Below the pieces are notes generated by a model. It was not told the origin of the DNA. It searched no databases and saw only the letters and a program-made list of their open reading frames with translations. From Diplosphaera chodatii (Eukaryota > Chlorophyta > Trebouxiophyceae > Prasiolales > Stichococcaceae), in contig JAALGY010000011.1 in the NCBI GenBank assembly GCA_032358165.1, forward strand, positions 1,302,001-1,366,000: DNA of 64,000 nt, read 5' to 3'. Position 1 is the first letter of the stretch, and each line of letters begins with the position of its first letter. A program made the position numbers and the translations under genes. This document shows, one piece after another, positions 47,227-59,147 of this stretch.

Positions 47227-50200
47227 ATGGCAAGCGGGCCTCCGCAGCAGACCTGGAAGACTGACAGCCTTGAGGGGCTGGACAGGGGCTCCCGCGTGTG
47301 GTGGAAGAGCTCGCCAACAGCTTGGCTCCCCGCGACGCTGCAGAATGTGGGCTCCAAGGAGTGCACCATCGCATTGGACACAGACAGCGGGCCTGGCACC
47401 GGCCAGGTGCGGGCTCACGAGGCACACACAGTTGCTTCGAACCGTATATGGTCATCAGTACTCATCATGAATACGCTGTAGGTGGTGTAAATTGTTATTT
47501 GCAGCCATCGAGGCCAGCGCTCGCCTGTGGTGCTTGCTCACAGATCGTCAAAGCAAAGCCGGACCTGCTGGTGCCGGCCAACCCGCCGATCCTGGATGGC
47601 GTGAATGACCTGACCAGCCTCAGCTACCTGAACGAGCCGTCGATTCTGCACGATCTGCGGCAGCGCTATGATCAGGATCAGGTGGGAGACACATGCCGCT
47701 TGCTGGATTGCTGTTGCTGACAGCGGTCACAGCTCGCATGAAGTCGACACGCCAGGTGCTCTGTTGCAGATACCCATGCAACCCTGTTTTGGTGCGTGCA
47801 CACAGATTTACACGCATGCGGGACCTGTGCTGATCGCGGTCAATCCGTTCAAGGCGGTGCAAAAGCTGTACACACGGGAGGTGCTGCAGCATTACACCGC
47901 GCGCACCAGCCGTGAGCAGCATGGCTACGAGCCACACATCTTCCTGACAGCGGACAAGGCATACAAGGAGATGTGCCGTGCTGGCGCCAGCCAGTCCATC
48001 GTCATCAATGGCGAATCGGGTGCTGGCAAAACCGAGACCACAAAGATTGCCATGCGCTACCTGGCAGGCCTAGCAGGCGGCACTGGCGTGGAGGACCAGG
48101 TGCTAGAGACCAACCCGCTGCTGGAGGCTTTTGGCAATGCCAAGACGTTGCGCAACAACAACTCCTCGCGATTTGGCAAGCTCATTCAAATATATTTCAA
48201 CAACGCACGCCACATCTGCGGGGCGCTCATCCAGACATATCTGCTGGAGAAGTCGCGTGTCACGCACCAGCTGCCAGGGGAGCGCAACTATCATATCTTC
48301 TACCAGGTTGGTGTGCTGGCATGTAGTATTCCCCGCTACCTTGTCGCATCGTGCCGCCAGCTATTAGGGCAATCAGCTTTGTGAAGTCATATTGTTCGGG
48401 TGCCCCTGGCCGACACCTGCCAGACCTGATGCCATGCAGCTCTGTCGGGGAGCAAGCGCAGAAGAACGCAAGAGGTTCTCCATCCCTGACAACCTTGAGG
48501 ACTTTGCATACCTCAGCGCCAGCGGCTGCTCTCAAATTGCGGGCACAGATGACGCGGCAGACTTTCTGCACGTCAAGCACTCGATGTCAGTTGTTGGCAT
48601 CGACGAGGCTTCACAGGTCAGCAAATCACGTTTGATTTGGACACTTGCTGCAGCCTTCGACACTCATTCGCTTCCGCATTGCCTTGCACCTTGTGAACTG
48701 GTAATGCCGGCAGTAACCTCATGCCATCCATCGCAGGATCTCATGTTTTCGCTGCTGTCTGCGACCCTGTGGCTGGGCAACATTCAGTACCGCACCAAAA
48801 CAGCAGACAGCGTGGATGTGGTGCCCTCGGCGGCTCTGTCCACCGCCGCCGCGTTGCTGCGTGTGCCGGAGGAGCGACTGGTCTTTGCGCTGTCAAAGCG
48901 CAAGATCACCGCAGGTGCGAGCCACATGCGCCAGCTGCAGCATGGCACACATGACACATGTCCAGTGGGCGTCTGCGGGATGCAGGCATCAGCGGGTTCA
49001 TGAATCACTCCGAGCAAATGCATGTGTTGACCTTGGCAGGTGGCGAGGTCATTGACATGGACCTCAAGATGGAGGCGGCCCTTGATACCCGGGATGCCCT
49101 GGCCAAGTCCATCTACGCCGCGCTGTTCAGGTGCGGAAGATGACATTCTCGCCAGCGCTTGCCATGCCACCTCGCTTCTCTGGGTGCCTCAAGACCTAAT
49201 TCTGCAATACTCAGCAAGTGCATCTTCCAATTGAATATATTCATGCTGCAGGTGGCTGGTGGACAAGATCAACAAGGCGCTGGCGGTTGGCAACAAGCGC
49301 ACCAGCGGGACCAGCCTGTCCATCTTGGACATTTACGGCTTCGAGTGCTTCAAGGAGAACTCGTTCGAGCAGCTGTGCATCAACTATGCCAACGAGCGAC
49401 TGCAGCAGCAGTTCAACAGGTGCGGACCTGTTGAACTGCACCATGCATACTACCTGGTTTTGTGGATGTTTCCGCACCCTCGGCTCGTGGGTCTGTGCTG
49501 CTTCCCGAGGTCGAAAATATCTGCATTCCGTAGTCCTGATTGCAACCCATTGTCGCCCGCAGGCACCTGTTCAAGCTGGAGCAGGAGGTGTACGCAACGG
49601 AGGGCATCGACTGGACACATGTCGACTTCGAGGACAACCAGCTGTGTGTGGACCTCATAGAGTCGCGCCCGCCCAAGGGCATCGGCATCCTCTCCCTGCT
49701 GGACGAGGAGTGCATCTATCCGAAGGTGGGCGTCACCACGTGCCAATCTGCCCCAGGCAGCAGACTCTGCCCTGTCTTCTGCTTGCCTGCCTGGTGCTTC
49801 TGCCTACATGCTTACAGAGCTGCACTTTGCAACCAGAGTATGCCCTGGCAATGAGCTGAGAAGCGCTCGAACGCCGTGTCATGCTGTAGCTTTCTCAATT
49901 CCAGGGTAATAGACAAGCCATCACAGTCGGCAAGATGCCCTCCTGAACTATTGCTCAACGCACTCCTGGGTAATGCAGGCCACAGATTCCACGTTCAGCG
50001 CCAAGCTGCGGAGCAACCTCATGAAGAACCCACACTTTGGGTACAACAAGCGCTCCACAGACGGCGACTTCCTGATCGACCACTTCGCAGGCGACGTCGT
50101 GTACTCCTGCCACAAGTTCCTGGATAAGAACAGGGACACCCTCAGCCCAGGTGCTCACACTGCAGCGACTTTGCCCTAGTCCTTTCGGTGCCACGCTGTG

Positions 50201-53200
50201 CATACCTGGTGTCTCCTGCGTGGTATTGCGGCATAATGCACATGCATGTGCATCCAAACTGCAGCTTCAACAGACACTGTGTCTGCAATTTGGTGCAGAT
50301 CTTGTGCAGCTCATGCTGGGCAGTCAGCATCCGCTCTTGGCAAGTGTTGCGGTGGACATCGCGGCGGCACAGGATAAGCGAGGCAGCCAGACCGTGGGCA
50401 ACCGCTTCCGAGAGCAGCTGCAGGATCTTATCACTCGCCTGGACGAGTGAGCACTGCAGTTGAATCGGTGTCAGCTAGCTTGCAGCATCTACTGTAGCCA
50501 CGTCGTCGATCATGCTGCATGATCATTGCGCTGGCGTCAAAGGCTTTGGGCAGAGACAGTGTGCATGTGCGTAACACAGCAACTGCTGGGGTGTCTGCAG
50601 GACAGAGCTGCACTTCGTGCGGTGCATCAAGCCCAATGGGCTGCAGGTGGCGTCGACATTTGACGCGCCGCTCACGCTGCACCAGCTGCGGTGCTGCGGC
50701 GTGCTGGAGGTCACCCGCATCGCCCGAGCCGGCTACCCCACCCGCTACCTGCACCGCAACTTTGCAGAGCGCTATCATGTGCTGCTGCATGGCGCTGGTG
50801 CAGGTGGGTTGCTGCTCACTGCTTGCCAACATCACTCCTGCTACTACTACTACTACTACTGGTCCAAGCCCATGGGTCGTGCAACGCTGACTGCCAGCTG
50901 GCACGGCCCGACATACTCATGCAGCTGCGACCACAGCGTTGGGTTGAAGCTGTCTGAGGCCTGAGAGGAGCGGGACTGAGTCCTCCTTGAGTGGAGGACC
51001 GATTGCATGTACCCCGTCATTGCTGGCGCAGGCTCGGAGGGGCGCAGCCCGCTGGAGGTGTGCAAGGAGCTGCTGCTGGAGTTCCGCATCCCGCCGGGCA
51101 TGTACCAGGTCGGCCGTACCAAGCTGTTCTTCCGGGCGGGCGTGCTGGGCCACCTGGAGGACACCTCCGCCCGCATCAACCGGTGCCCCCGCCTGGCTGC
51201 CAGCCTGCAGCCCAGCATTCCCATGCTGATGATAGGCTGCCGACAAAACCCGAGATTTGAGCATGGACAAGGCAGCTATAGGTGGACGTGCTTGACGTCG
51301 TCTGTGCACTGCAGGGCGGTGCTGTACATGCAGAGCCAGTTCCGCATGGTGCGCGAGCGCCGCGCGTTCCTGAAACAGAAGCGGTCGGCAACGACCATCC
51401 AGTCGCATGCCCGCGGCAAGCAGGTGCGCAGCCGCTATACATGATGGTTCATGCAGTGCTTGCTGTCATTGCACCTGCGCTGGCCCGTCAACATCCACTG
51501 ATGTGTGTCGCTGGGCTTTGGAGACAGCCAAACACCAGAGTGCTTGGACATGCAGGCGCGGAGTCGATATGCAGAGATGCTGCGGCGGCACAAAGCAGCA
51601 ATCCTCATCCAGTCACAGCAGCGCGGCCGCAGCGCCCGCAGTCAGTATCGCAACAGCTTGGCAGCAGTTGTGTGCCTGCAGATGGGTTTGCGCCGCTGGC
51701 AGGTGAGTGTTGGTGGTGTATGCCCATGTAGCGATTGTGTGGCAGCATTGATGTCAGCGTACTACAACCGGCAACCGATTGCAAAATGCGCGCTGACGAG
51801 TGCGTGGCCTGTGCTGTCACAGCTGTCCAAACGGACGGCAGTGCGCCTGGAGGCGAGGCGGAAGCGGGAAGCCGAGGAAGCCCGTATTGCAGCCATCAAG
51901 CGGGCAGAGGCAGAGCAATGGGAGGCGGTCCAGGTAGGCGGTTGTCGGGGCAGCTGTCGATGCAGATGCAGTGCTTGATTTGGCTTGCAGACGTTCAGCA
52001 GACAAACTGCAGATGGCTGGCACATACAGAAGCAACTTGCTGATGCTGCGGTGCACTGCAGAAACGCTTTGGCAAGGACGCCAGCCAGATCATCGAAGTC
52101 CTGGAGCTGTGGGAGGAGCATGGCAAGGACTTCATGGTTTGGAAGGAGTCGCCGCCTGCGCCGCCGCAGCCGCCGCCCCAGGAGCAGCAGTCGCACACAG
52201 CTGTCGCCAGCCTCGCAGCTGCCGTGCCAGCCGCCGCAGCGGGCGGCGCCGCAGCCGGTGTCCTTGCCAGCAGGGACAGCCCGCCCATGGCAGACATTGC
52301 AGGTGTGCTTCCCTTTACATGCTCGCACTAGTCTGCGAGAATGCATGCTTGCACTCGATCGTATCCGCTTAACGATGGGACTTCGGTGTCTAAACCCTGC
52401 TGTGTCGACCTGCAACAGAGCCGAGGCAACCGCCTCCCCAGCCAGAAGCGCAGCCGCCAGCCACGCCGGAGCCCGCGGGCGGCGCACCAGCAGATGACCT
52501 GGGCGGCCTCTCCGTCCCCGAGTCTGCACTCGAGCAGGTGCGCCTGCCTGCTCCCTTCACATCTGCATCTCAGGCTGCTTCCAGGTATGTAAAGCCTAGT
52601 AGCTGCGAGTCTGCAATATCGGAGAAGGTGTTCGTGACCTTGACTGGTACCGGCAACATGCAGCAGCCCACCTTCCTGCTGCACATGAATGCACCTTCCT
52701 CTGTTTGCACATTTGTGCTGTTGTCAATGGCGCAGATTGCGCTGTGGGAGGAGTACAGCTGCAAGCTGGAGCAGCGGGTGCACGCCCTCACGCACGAGAA
52801 CGACGCCCTGCAGCGCCAGATCGCCGGTGTGCAGGAGACCCTCGCAGCAGCTGGTGAGGCCGCCGCTCACACGGGCTCCGTTACCTGGCAATGCTGCTGC
52901 TTGCAATGCACACCTATAATTTTCCCATATGACACCTCGTATGACACACCCAGTTGTTGCAACGCTGTTTTGAAAAGACGGTGCTCTCTGCATCGCGCGC
53001 TCTCCATCGTTGTGGCTGGCCAAAACCGCCAGTCTCTAGGCACTTCCAACATTGTCTTGGATGCAACCGTGCTGATGTGACTGTCAACCACAATGCTGAT
53101 GTGCCACTGTGCAGCTGGTGTGGACGGCACACCTGCGAGGGGCCAGAGCGCGACCAGCACGCGGTCTGTGCTGACCCCTGCAGACGGTTCCACGACCTCA

Positions 53201-54455
53201 GACCAGCCCGAGGGTGCGCCATGTGGCTGTGCAACAAGCTACTTGGCACAGCTGGCCCCAGTGCAAGGGTGCCAGTCAGCGCGTCATGATCACATGGCCA
53301 TATCAGCGCTCATTCTTAGATGGCACTGCATGCCTGTTTTGACCCTGCAAGTGCGTGACTGGCACAGACTTTGAGGACACGTCAGCAAAGAACCAGCGGG
53401 AGGCGGTGGCCAGCGGCGAGCGCTATGTGGACAAGCTCAACGAGGAGCTGGGCAAGCGCGCGCCCATGTTTGTCGATGATGCCAACTTCATCCGGTGCGC
53501 CCTGCTGTGGCACTGGCAGCATGTGCCGCCACACACACACACGACAGCCTGCAGAACTCTTCGTTGCCCCATTGCACTGCAGACACGTCCCTGCTCTGCA
53601 CGGTGTTCTGGCTTTGCTGATCTGTGCTCCTGTCCTGCCATGCAGGGAGGTGAAGGAGGGCGTGTCGCAGACGCTGTACCCCATGGACCCGGACTCGGAG
53701 CTGCGCAACCTGATGCGCACCTGGTCCGAGTTCAAGCGCGACTTCGAGGTGGGGCACCCTGTTGCGCACGCCCGACCCACAGCTGCACGCACCGTCCCGC
53801 TCGCCGGCCTGGCCGTCACGCTCTGCTCGAGTCCAGCAATTTGGCTGCCTTCCTCCGAGTTGTCGTGCCAGTACTACCAGGTCCCCGATCAACAGCGCTG
53901 CCACTTCCCTGACCATGGCCGCTACCACTGCCCTGACCATGGGTGCTCACTGCCTCCCTGACCACACGCGTCACTGCCTCCTTCACCGCAGGTGCGGCTG
54001 GACGACACGGCCAAGGTGCTGCGCAAGGTGGACAGGGATCGTGGCGCGCGCGTCGCCCGCTCCCCCCGCGCCAGCAACGGCACCCGCGCCCCCTCCGCCG
54101 CCTCCTCCGACTTTCCCTCGCCGCCAGCGCGCGTCGGTGCGCGGGCAACCCGGGCACGACGCACAAGCAGGCCGCCATTCCATCGACGTTGTGCTGCATT
54201 GGCGGAAAATGAAATGAAATTCATGAAATTCAGGGCCCCCCTTTCGTGCTCTTCCCTGTGTCGGCCCGTCTTGCGTTCTCGAGGGTGCTGACGGCATGTT
54301 GCACGTGCTCAGGTTCGGGGCGGCCGGGCACAGCAGACACAACAGAGAGCGCAGAGGACGGCCGCAAGCGAGCACACAAGGGCAGCCTCATGTCCAAATT
54401 CTCCTTCTCGCGCAAGGGCGGTTCATCGCCTTCCAGTCCCTCGCAGAAGCATTGA
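47227..54455 (+). CDS. myosin heavy chain, plant class VIII type
   Basis: This is an actin-based motor. The ATG at 47227 starts [20 protein letters not shown]. An SH3-like segment ([20 protein letters not shown]) leads to the motor domain: [20 protein letters not shown], the P-loop [12 protein letters not shown], switch [20 protein letters not shown] near 48910, switch [68 protein letters not shown] with [20 protein letters not shown], and the converter [22 protein letters not shown] motifs follow, such as [12 protein letters not shown] and [21 protein letters not shown] Pro/Ala-rich linker, a coiled coil ([20 protein letters not shown]) and a short tail [40 protein letters not shown] match class VIII tails. 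It ends with a basic Ser-rich [20 protein letters not shown]. Class VIII myosins act at plasmodesmata, endosomes and the division plane in plants. Confidence 0.93.
50841..50860 (+). repeat. CTA trinucleotide microsatellite in a myosin intron
   Basis: Six tandem CTA units plus two bases occur between the exon ending HVLLHGAGA and the exon containing MYPVIAGAG. This part of the sequence is intronic. Confidence 0.9.
53901..53990 (+). repeat. imperfect 24-25 bp tandem repeat in a myosin tail intron
   Basis: About three and a half units share the core CACTGCCCTGACCA. They lie between the exon ending FKRDFE and the next exon starting [10 protein letters not shown], so they are intronic and probably length-variable. 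Confidence 0.6.
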
Positions 54456-55304
54456 TGAACCAATGGTGGTGGGCGCCTGCCAGACAACTGTTGCAACTGC
54501 ACAGCGTGGACCAACAGCGCAACAGTGCAACCTAAACATTGCAGCGTATATGTGCGTACCAATGTTCCCTGACGCACTGTGACAAGTCGAAGCTGCAGAG
54601 TTATGCGTTCTGTAGGAACGCTGTCGATTGGCAGAAGTGAAACAGAGCGTGCACGTGGTTTGTTTATTCATCTGGTTCGTTGAGTAGCAATGGTTGTTGG
54701 GTTGTACGCATGGGTTGTAGACGATATCTGAAAGTCCATGCGCCATGGCGGTGCACACCACAGCTGGAAAGTCCGTCAGCATAGCTTACACCATGTGCAA
54801 CAATCTCAATACGCGCAACAACCAGCCTGGAACAGATACATATAGTGTCATGATGACGTTACCAGAACACATCCAAAATGTGCACTGCTTCAGTTTCGCA
54901 TTCGTTGTCAATCGCTGATGAAGCTGCACACGCAAAGAAGTTGAGGCCTAAACACCAAAATGTGCTGCACCTCCTGAAGTGTGCACGCCCAAAAACGCTA
55001 CCATACTGAGCTGTTGAGCTTTGATTGGTCTTCAAAAGCGGTGGACGTCGCCACTCTGTCGCTCAAAACTGTTTGTTTGGCCGCTCAAACGGCATGAAAG
55101 GCAAGCGACGTCCAGAAGTCGACATGCAGATGTTGCAGCGGTCAACTGCCCTCGCACACTTCACAGCCCCAGAAAGCCTGCACAGAAAGAACAGTGCATG
55201 AGTGATGAAAGTACTGCTGCATGAGTGACACCTTGTCAAGAGCCGTGCATCTGAGGCGGTTCCTATGCTCGTGCAATAAGATGCATCGTGCCGCCGTCCA
55301 CGAT
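54456..55304. other. facing 3' ends of myosin and tail-anchored protein genes
   Basis: About 850 bases have no recognised gene. The stretch is AT-richer than its flanks and holds many short stops in all frames. It probably contains both 3' untranslated regions. Confidence 0.4.
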
Positions 55305-55769
55305 TCAAATAAAAATGAGGAGAACTGTCAAAGCAACCAGCAAGAGCGCACCCAGGCCAAAAAGCCCAGAGCGCTGCCTGTCAGCGCGGCCGGCCTGCTC
55401 CTCCGCCGACATCCAGCTCGCCTGCTCCAGGGCGCTGCGGAAGTTGGCCTTGTTGTCGCCGGCCCCATTGGCGGTACCGTTGCCGCTGTTGCCGCTGGCA
55501 CGCACTGGCTTGACTGCCCACATGGCAGGCGCCTCGTCGTCCGAGTCTGGCGGCACGTCAGGCCGGACGAAGCCCGGTGCCGCCGCATCCAGCTGGTTGG
55601 TCGCGGCCATGAACAACCGCTGTGGCTGCGGCTTGGCAGCCTGTGCGCCATGCGCCATGCCCAGCGGTTTTGTGAGTGGCAGCTCATGTGGCATGATGCC
55701 CCGGTGCCACGGCCTGCCTGACGGCAACTGGCGGACCTGGCACGTCGTCTTCGCTGCGAGGGCGGCCAT
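55305..55769 (-). CDS. predicted tail-anchored membrane protein, function unknown
   Basis: An open frame of 154 residues begins MAALAAKTTCQVRQLPSGRP and ends with a hydrophobic segment SGLFGLGALLLVALTVLLIFI directly at the stop. This is the layout of a C-terminally anchored protein facing the cytosol. The middle is Asp/Ala/Pro/Asn-rich (RPDVPPDSDDEAPAMWAVKP and a Gly/Asn stretch), followed by a helix FRSALEQASWMSAEEQAGRA before the basic patch RADRQR and the membrane segment. I recognise no SNARE, VAP or BCL2-like domain. A possible donor GT lies within the frame after ACGTGCCAG, and an acceptor CAG directly precedes the ATG, so a small intron or an upstream exon is possible. Third-position G/C and the clear membrane anchor argue that the last exon is real. 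Confidence 0.55.
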   Translation of the reverse strand: MAALAAKTTCQVRQLPSGRPWHRGIMPHELPLTKPLGMAHGAQAAKPQPQRLFMAATNQLDAAAPGFVRPDVPPDSDDEAPAMWAVKPVRASGNSGNGTANGAGDNKANFRSALEQASWMSAEEQAGRADRQRSGLFGLGALLLVALTVLLIFI

Positions 55770-56417
55770 GCTGTGTCCGCGTCCTGCTGATGCAGGCAGG
55801 TTGTTAGTGGCCCAGGTCCTTCACAGTGCCTGCCCTTGACAACTCAGCTTGCAGCATATGCCCGTGAGATCCAGCTCTGTGTCAATCCGTTGCAGAGCGC
55901 GGCATGGACAGCGCAGTCCAAGAGCGCAGAGTGGACCCGCCAGACCAACCCAGAGGGTATGCACTGATAGTCCACCCTTGTAGGCAAGGCCAACAGCTGA
56001 TCAAGCTGGCTTGAAGCCCCTCGATGTGCAGAAGCTACGGCTGCACCTGTTGCTCGGGTGCGTACGCTAGCAGGGCCGCAGGCCTGCCGGGGCTGACGCT
56101 GCAGTTGGTGCTCTGGTCTCCGACACCGCCTGCAGCCTGAGCTCGCTTCTGACGGCCGCGGGCGAAGTGTAAGTTGCGATGCGAGCCGAGTATGTGGCGT
56201 GCACCGTTATGTCGACGCTGTTACGGCGGCGGCAGCGCGGCTGAGAGCACTTTCTGCGGCAAGGGTTGCCACGTCGGACTGCTCGCCAGGGTGACAAGCA
56301 TGGCCCTTGCCAGCAACGAGGGCGCAGGCCATCTGCGCTGCCATGCGCCTTGATCCAGGTCGGTTCACAGACTGTTTGGTCAACATCAAGTCCTGAAGTC
56401 AGGACGCGCTGGTCGAC
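55770..56417. promoter_or_regulatory. divergent upstream region of tail-anchored and SET-domain genes
   Basis: This is about 650 bases. Minus-strand frames at 56067-56453 include an Ala-rich ATG peptide (MAAQMACALVAGKGHACHPG) that could be an upstream exon of the tail-anchored gene. I could not join it with confidence. Otherwise the stretch is expected to hold both promoters. Confidence 0.3.
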
Positions 56418-59000
56418 ATGGGTGGAGACGACGTGCTCGACAACCTGCTGCACAGCCTTGGCATTTCTCGTGAGCGCATGTGCACTTGCAGCGCCAGTGG
56501 CGACATGTGCTCACGACAACATGCGCACTTGCATTCAACATCGCCGTACTATGTTCGTACAGGCAATGAATCGGAGCCGAGCACGGGGAACGTGCGCATC
56601 GGCACTAGTGGCGCCTGCGGCAGGTACCCATGTCAGTAGCATGCCGTCACGCACAGGTTTGCGTTTGAGGATGATCCGTCTGGTGTGTCAACAGGTGTGT
56701 TTGTCGCCGCAGGGGCCTTGCAGCAACGCGGTTACTCCAGCAGGGGGACGTCATGCTTGCAGTCCCCTTACGCTGCGCCCGGACGGTCAGCACGTCACTT
56801 ACATGCCTGCGCTCAGCTCGCAAAGGTGCGAACCCCCACTTTCATGCAGTTTGCGATGCAAAAAGTCGGTCACCGTCCGTTTACCTGACCTTGCTACTTG
56901 ACAGCAAGTTCACGATGTGCTGGTGCAGTGATCGCACAGTGTGTCTTGCCACAGGTGTTCTGGGACCGGTGTTAGACGATCTACAAGCAGAGCTGGCCGC
57001 GTGCGCCTGCCTGCTGCCAGGAGAAACGCAGTCCGTGCTCCTGCTGGCGTTGGGCCTGCTGGCAGCGCTGCGGGACAGCGAGTCTGCAGCGCGGCCTGAC
57101 CTCCAGCTGCTGCCGGCACCCCCCGGGTCGCCACTGGCCGCGCTCTGCGCCGATGGACGACCAGCCACCGACTTGCTGCTGTTCAGGTGCGCCCGGCTCA
57201 CGAGGGTGTCAGGAGCGCAAGGATGGCCCCGACATGTTCCTGGCGTTATCAATGCTGCCTGCCTGCCTGCCTCCATGCCAAACCCAACCCTTGGATGCAC
57301 AACTCGCCGGCCACTGCCGCTGTGCAGCATGGGGGAGCTGGGGGAGCTGCAGTGCCCGCCCCTGGAGGCAGTGGTGATGCAGGAGCGGCTGCGGCTGGCC
57401 TCGCTGCACAGCCGGCTCTTCCCAGGTTCAGCCCTCACAGACGTGCTCTGTTTGAATCAGCTAGTTGGGACCTGACGGGCTGGGCGGTTGGGTGTGCTCG
57501 TGACCCTTTCCATCTACTGAGCGGCAGTTGTGTCGGCATGCAGGCCCGCAGCCGGCGGTCAGCCTGCACAGCTTCATCTGGGCGCACTGTCTGGTCCGCA
57601 GCCGCGCCCTGAGCCTGCTTCTGCCAGGCGGCGCGAGCGGCGCTGACCGGACCGGCGGCAGCGGCAGGGGCGGCCTGCAGCAGCTGGGGCTGTGCATGAT
57701 CCCGCTGCTGGACCTGGCCAACCACCGCAGCGGGGCACATGCCACATGCAACGTTCGTTTGCGTGTGCGGCCGGGCGGCAACAGGCATGGCCACTGCGGC
57801 AAGCTCAAACCCTGCGCTCTGCTTTGGCTGTGGGGACCCTCAGCGCTGCTTGAGCTCATGCACAGCACGCCTGCCTCATGTTGCCTGCCTGCTTGCAGCA
57901 CAGTGGAGCTGGTCGCTGCGCGAAGCATCGCAGAAGGCGGTGAAGTGAGCATCAGCTATGGCGACCGGCCGCTGCGCGACTTCCTACGTGGCTATGCCTT
58001 CACACCCAGTGACTGTGGCGTCGAGGTGGGCCTTGGCCGCAAGTCATGGGTGCCAGGTGTGACCTCAGCACGTGAATCAAGGTGGTCATGGCTCCTCCTT
58101 CCGAGATACCGTCGTAGCCTTGATTTGAAGCATGACACGTCGTTGTCCTGATGGTGTGTTCTGCTGCCGCAGGTGTTTGAGGATTTTGGCAGCGAGCATG
58201 AGGCTTTGTTTGTCCGGGAAGCTGTGCTGGGCTATCGCGCAGAAGAGGGCTTCACCTCCACCGACTTGCACCCTAGAGCAAGCGGGCCCGCGTCACAGCA
58301 CACGGCAGCAGGCGTCTCAGCGGAACAGCATGGCGGAGCAGCTGCCACTGCAGCGATCGCAACAGCGGACGGCAGTCTGGCCTGCAACTCGGCCAGCTTG
58401 CTGCTGCAGGATGTCCGCATACTGGCGGATCCTGGCGCCCACAGCCTGCTGGACTTTGGCAATGCCAAAATTTGCTACACCGTGGGCAACCTACCTCAGC
58501 ACGGCAGCCAGTACGGTCCCGGCCTCGTGGTGGACGGTACATCTGCCGCGACCGGCTTCCAGGGCACAGAGTCTGCCGGCCGCAGGCGTGACGGGCCACC
58601 TGTGGAGCACGACGGAGGCAGCAACACCACGGAGCGCGCTGCCGCTGGGCTGCAAGGCAGTAACACGTTGTACGAGCTCCAACACGAGCTGTCGCCGGCA
58701 CGCCTGGACGCCGGAGTCGAGGCGCCAGTCTGCCGACATGTGGCCACGGAGGCACAGGCGCTGCTGTCGTCCTTTGCTACCAGCATACAAGACGACCAGG
58801 CGCTGCTGGACCAGGCAGGCCCTGAGCCGCACATCACCTCAGGAGCAGATGCAGACAGTGCTGCTGCATGGTTGGCCTGGACCCACATGCAGCTGGCCGT
58901 GCGGTACCGACTGGCCCGTAAGCACTTGCTGCGACGCATTGCCTCTGATCTGGATTATCAGGCAAGCATGGTGTCGGATGCACAGCGTGATGTGGTATAA
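56418..59000 (+). CDS. SET-domain protein lysine methyltransferase, Rubisco-LSMT-like class
   Basis: The first ATG with a good frame (56418) gives MGGDDVLDNLLHSLGIS. The N-terminal SET block reads GLAATRLLQQGDVMLAVPLR near 56715, matching RGLVATRDIQKGEVLLSVP of the class. A helical insert contains GPVLDDLQAELAACACLLPG and QSVLLLALGLLAALRDSESA. The core SET motifs are VSLHSFIWAHCLVRSRAL, LCMIPLLDLANHRSGAHATC (cofactor-binding NH) and IAEGGEVSISYGDRPLRDFL, RGYAFTPSDC. From 58173 one exon continues with FEDFGSEHEALFVREAVLGY and a long Ala/Gln/Asp-rich substrate-binding-like helical domain ending QASMVSDAQRDVV. Members trimethylate lysines in plastid, ribosomal or cytosolic proteins, and the target here is unknown. 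The connection between exon 1 and the first SET exon is not solved, because a middle exon is needed for phase. Confidence 0.8.
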
Positions 59001-59147
59001 AGTGCCCAAAAGTGTTGAAAAGACGTGGCTTGCTATTCGGCATCGTAAGATCCTCAATGCCCTGCCCTGAGTACCCCATTCCTGCCTACTTGTGTCAAAC
59101 GCCACCGATTGTTTTGCTGTCGTACATGCACCCGACTGAAAGTACCA

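Noticed and set aside
47973..48326. Alternative plus-strand frame of 117 residues within the myosin gene
   Set aside because: It overlaps the exon encoding [12 protein letters not shown] and NNNSSRFGK in another frame, so it is a shadow.
55221..55839. Plus-strand frames overlapping the tail-anchored gene
   Set aside because: They are low-complexity Arg/Ala/Cys-rich shadows. The minus-strand frame has the coherent membrane anchor and codon pattern.
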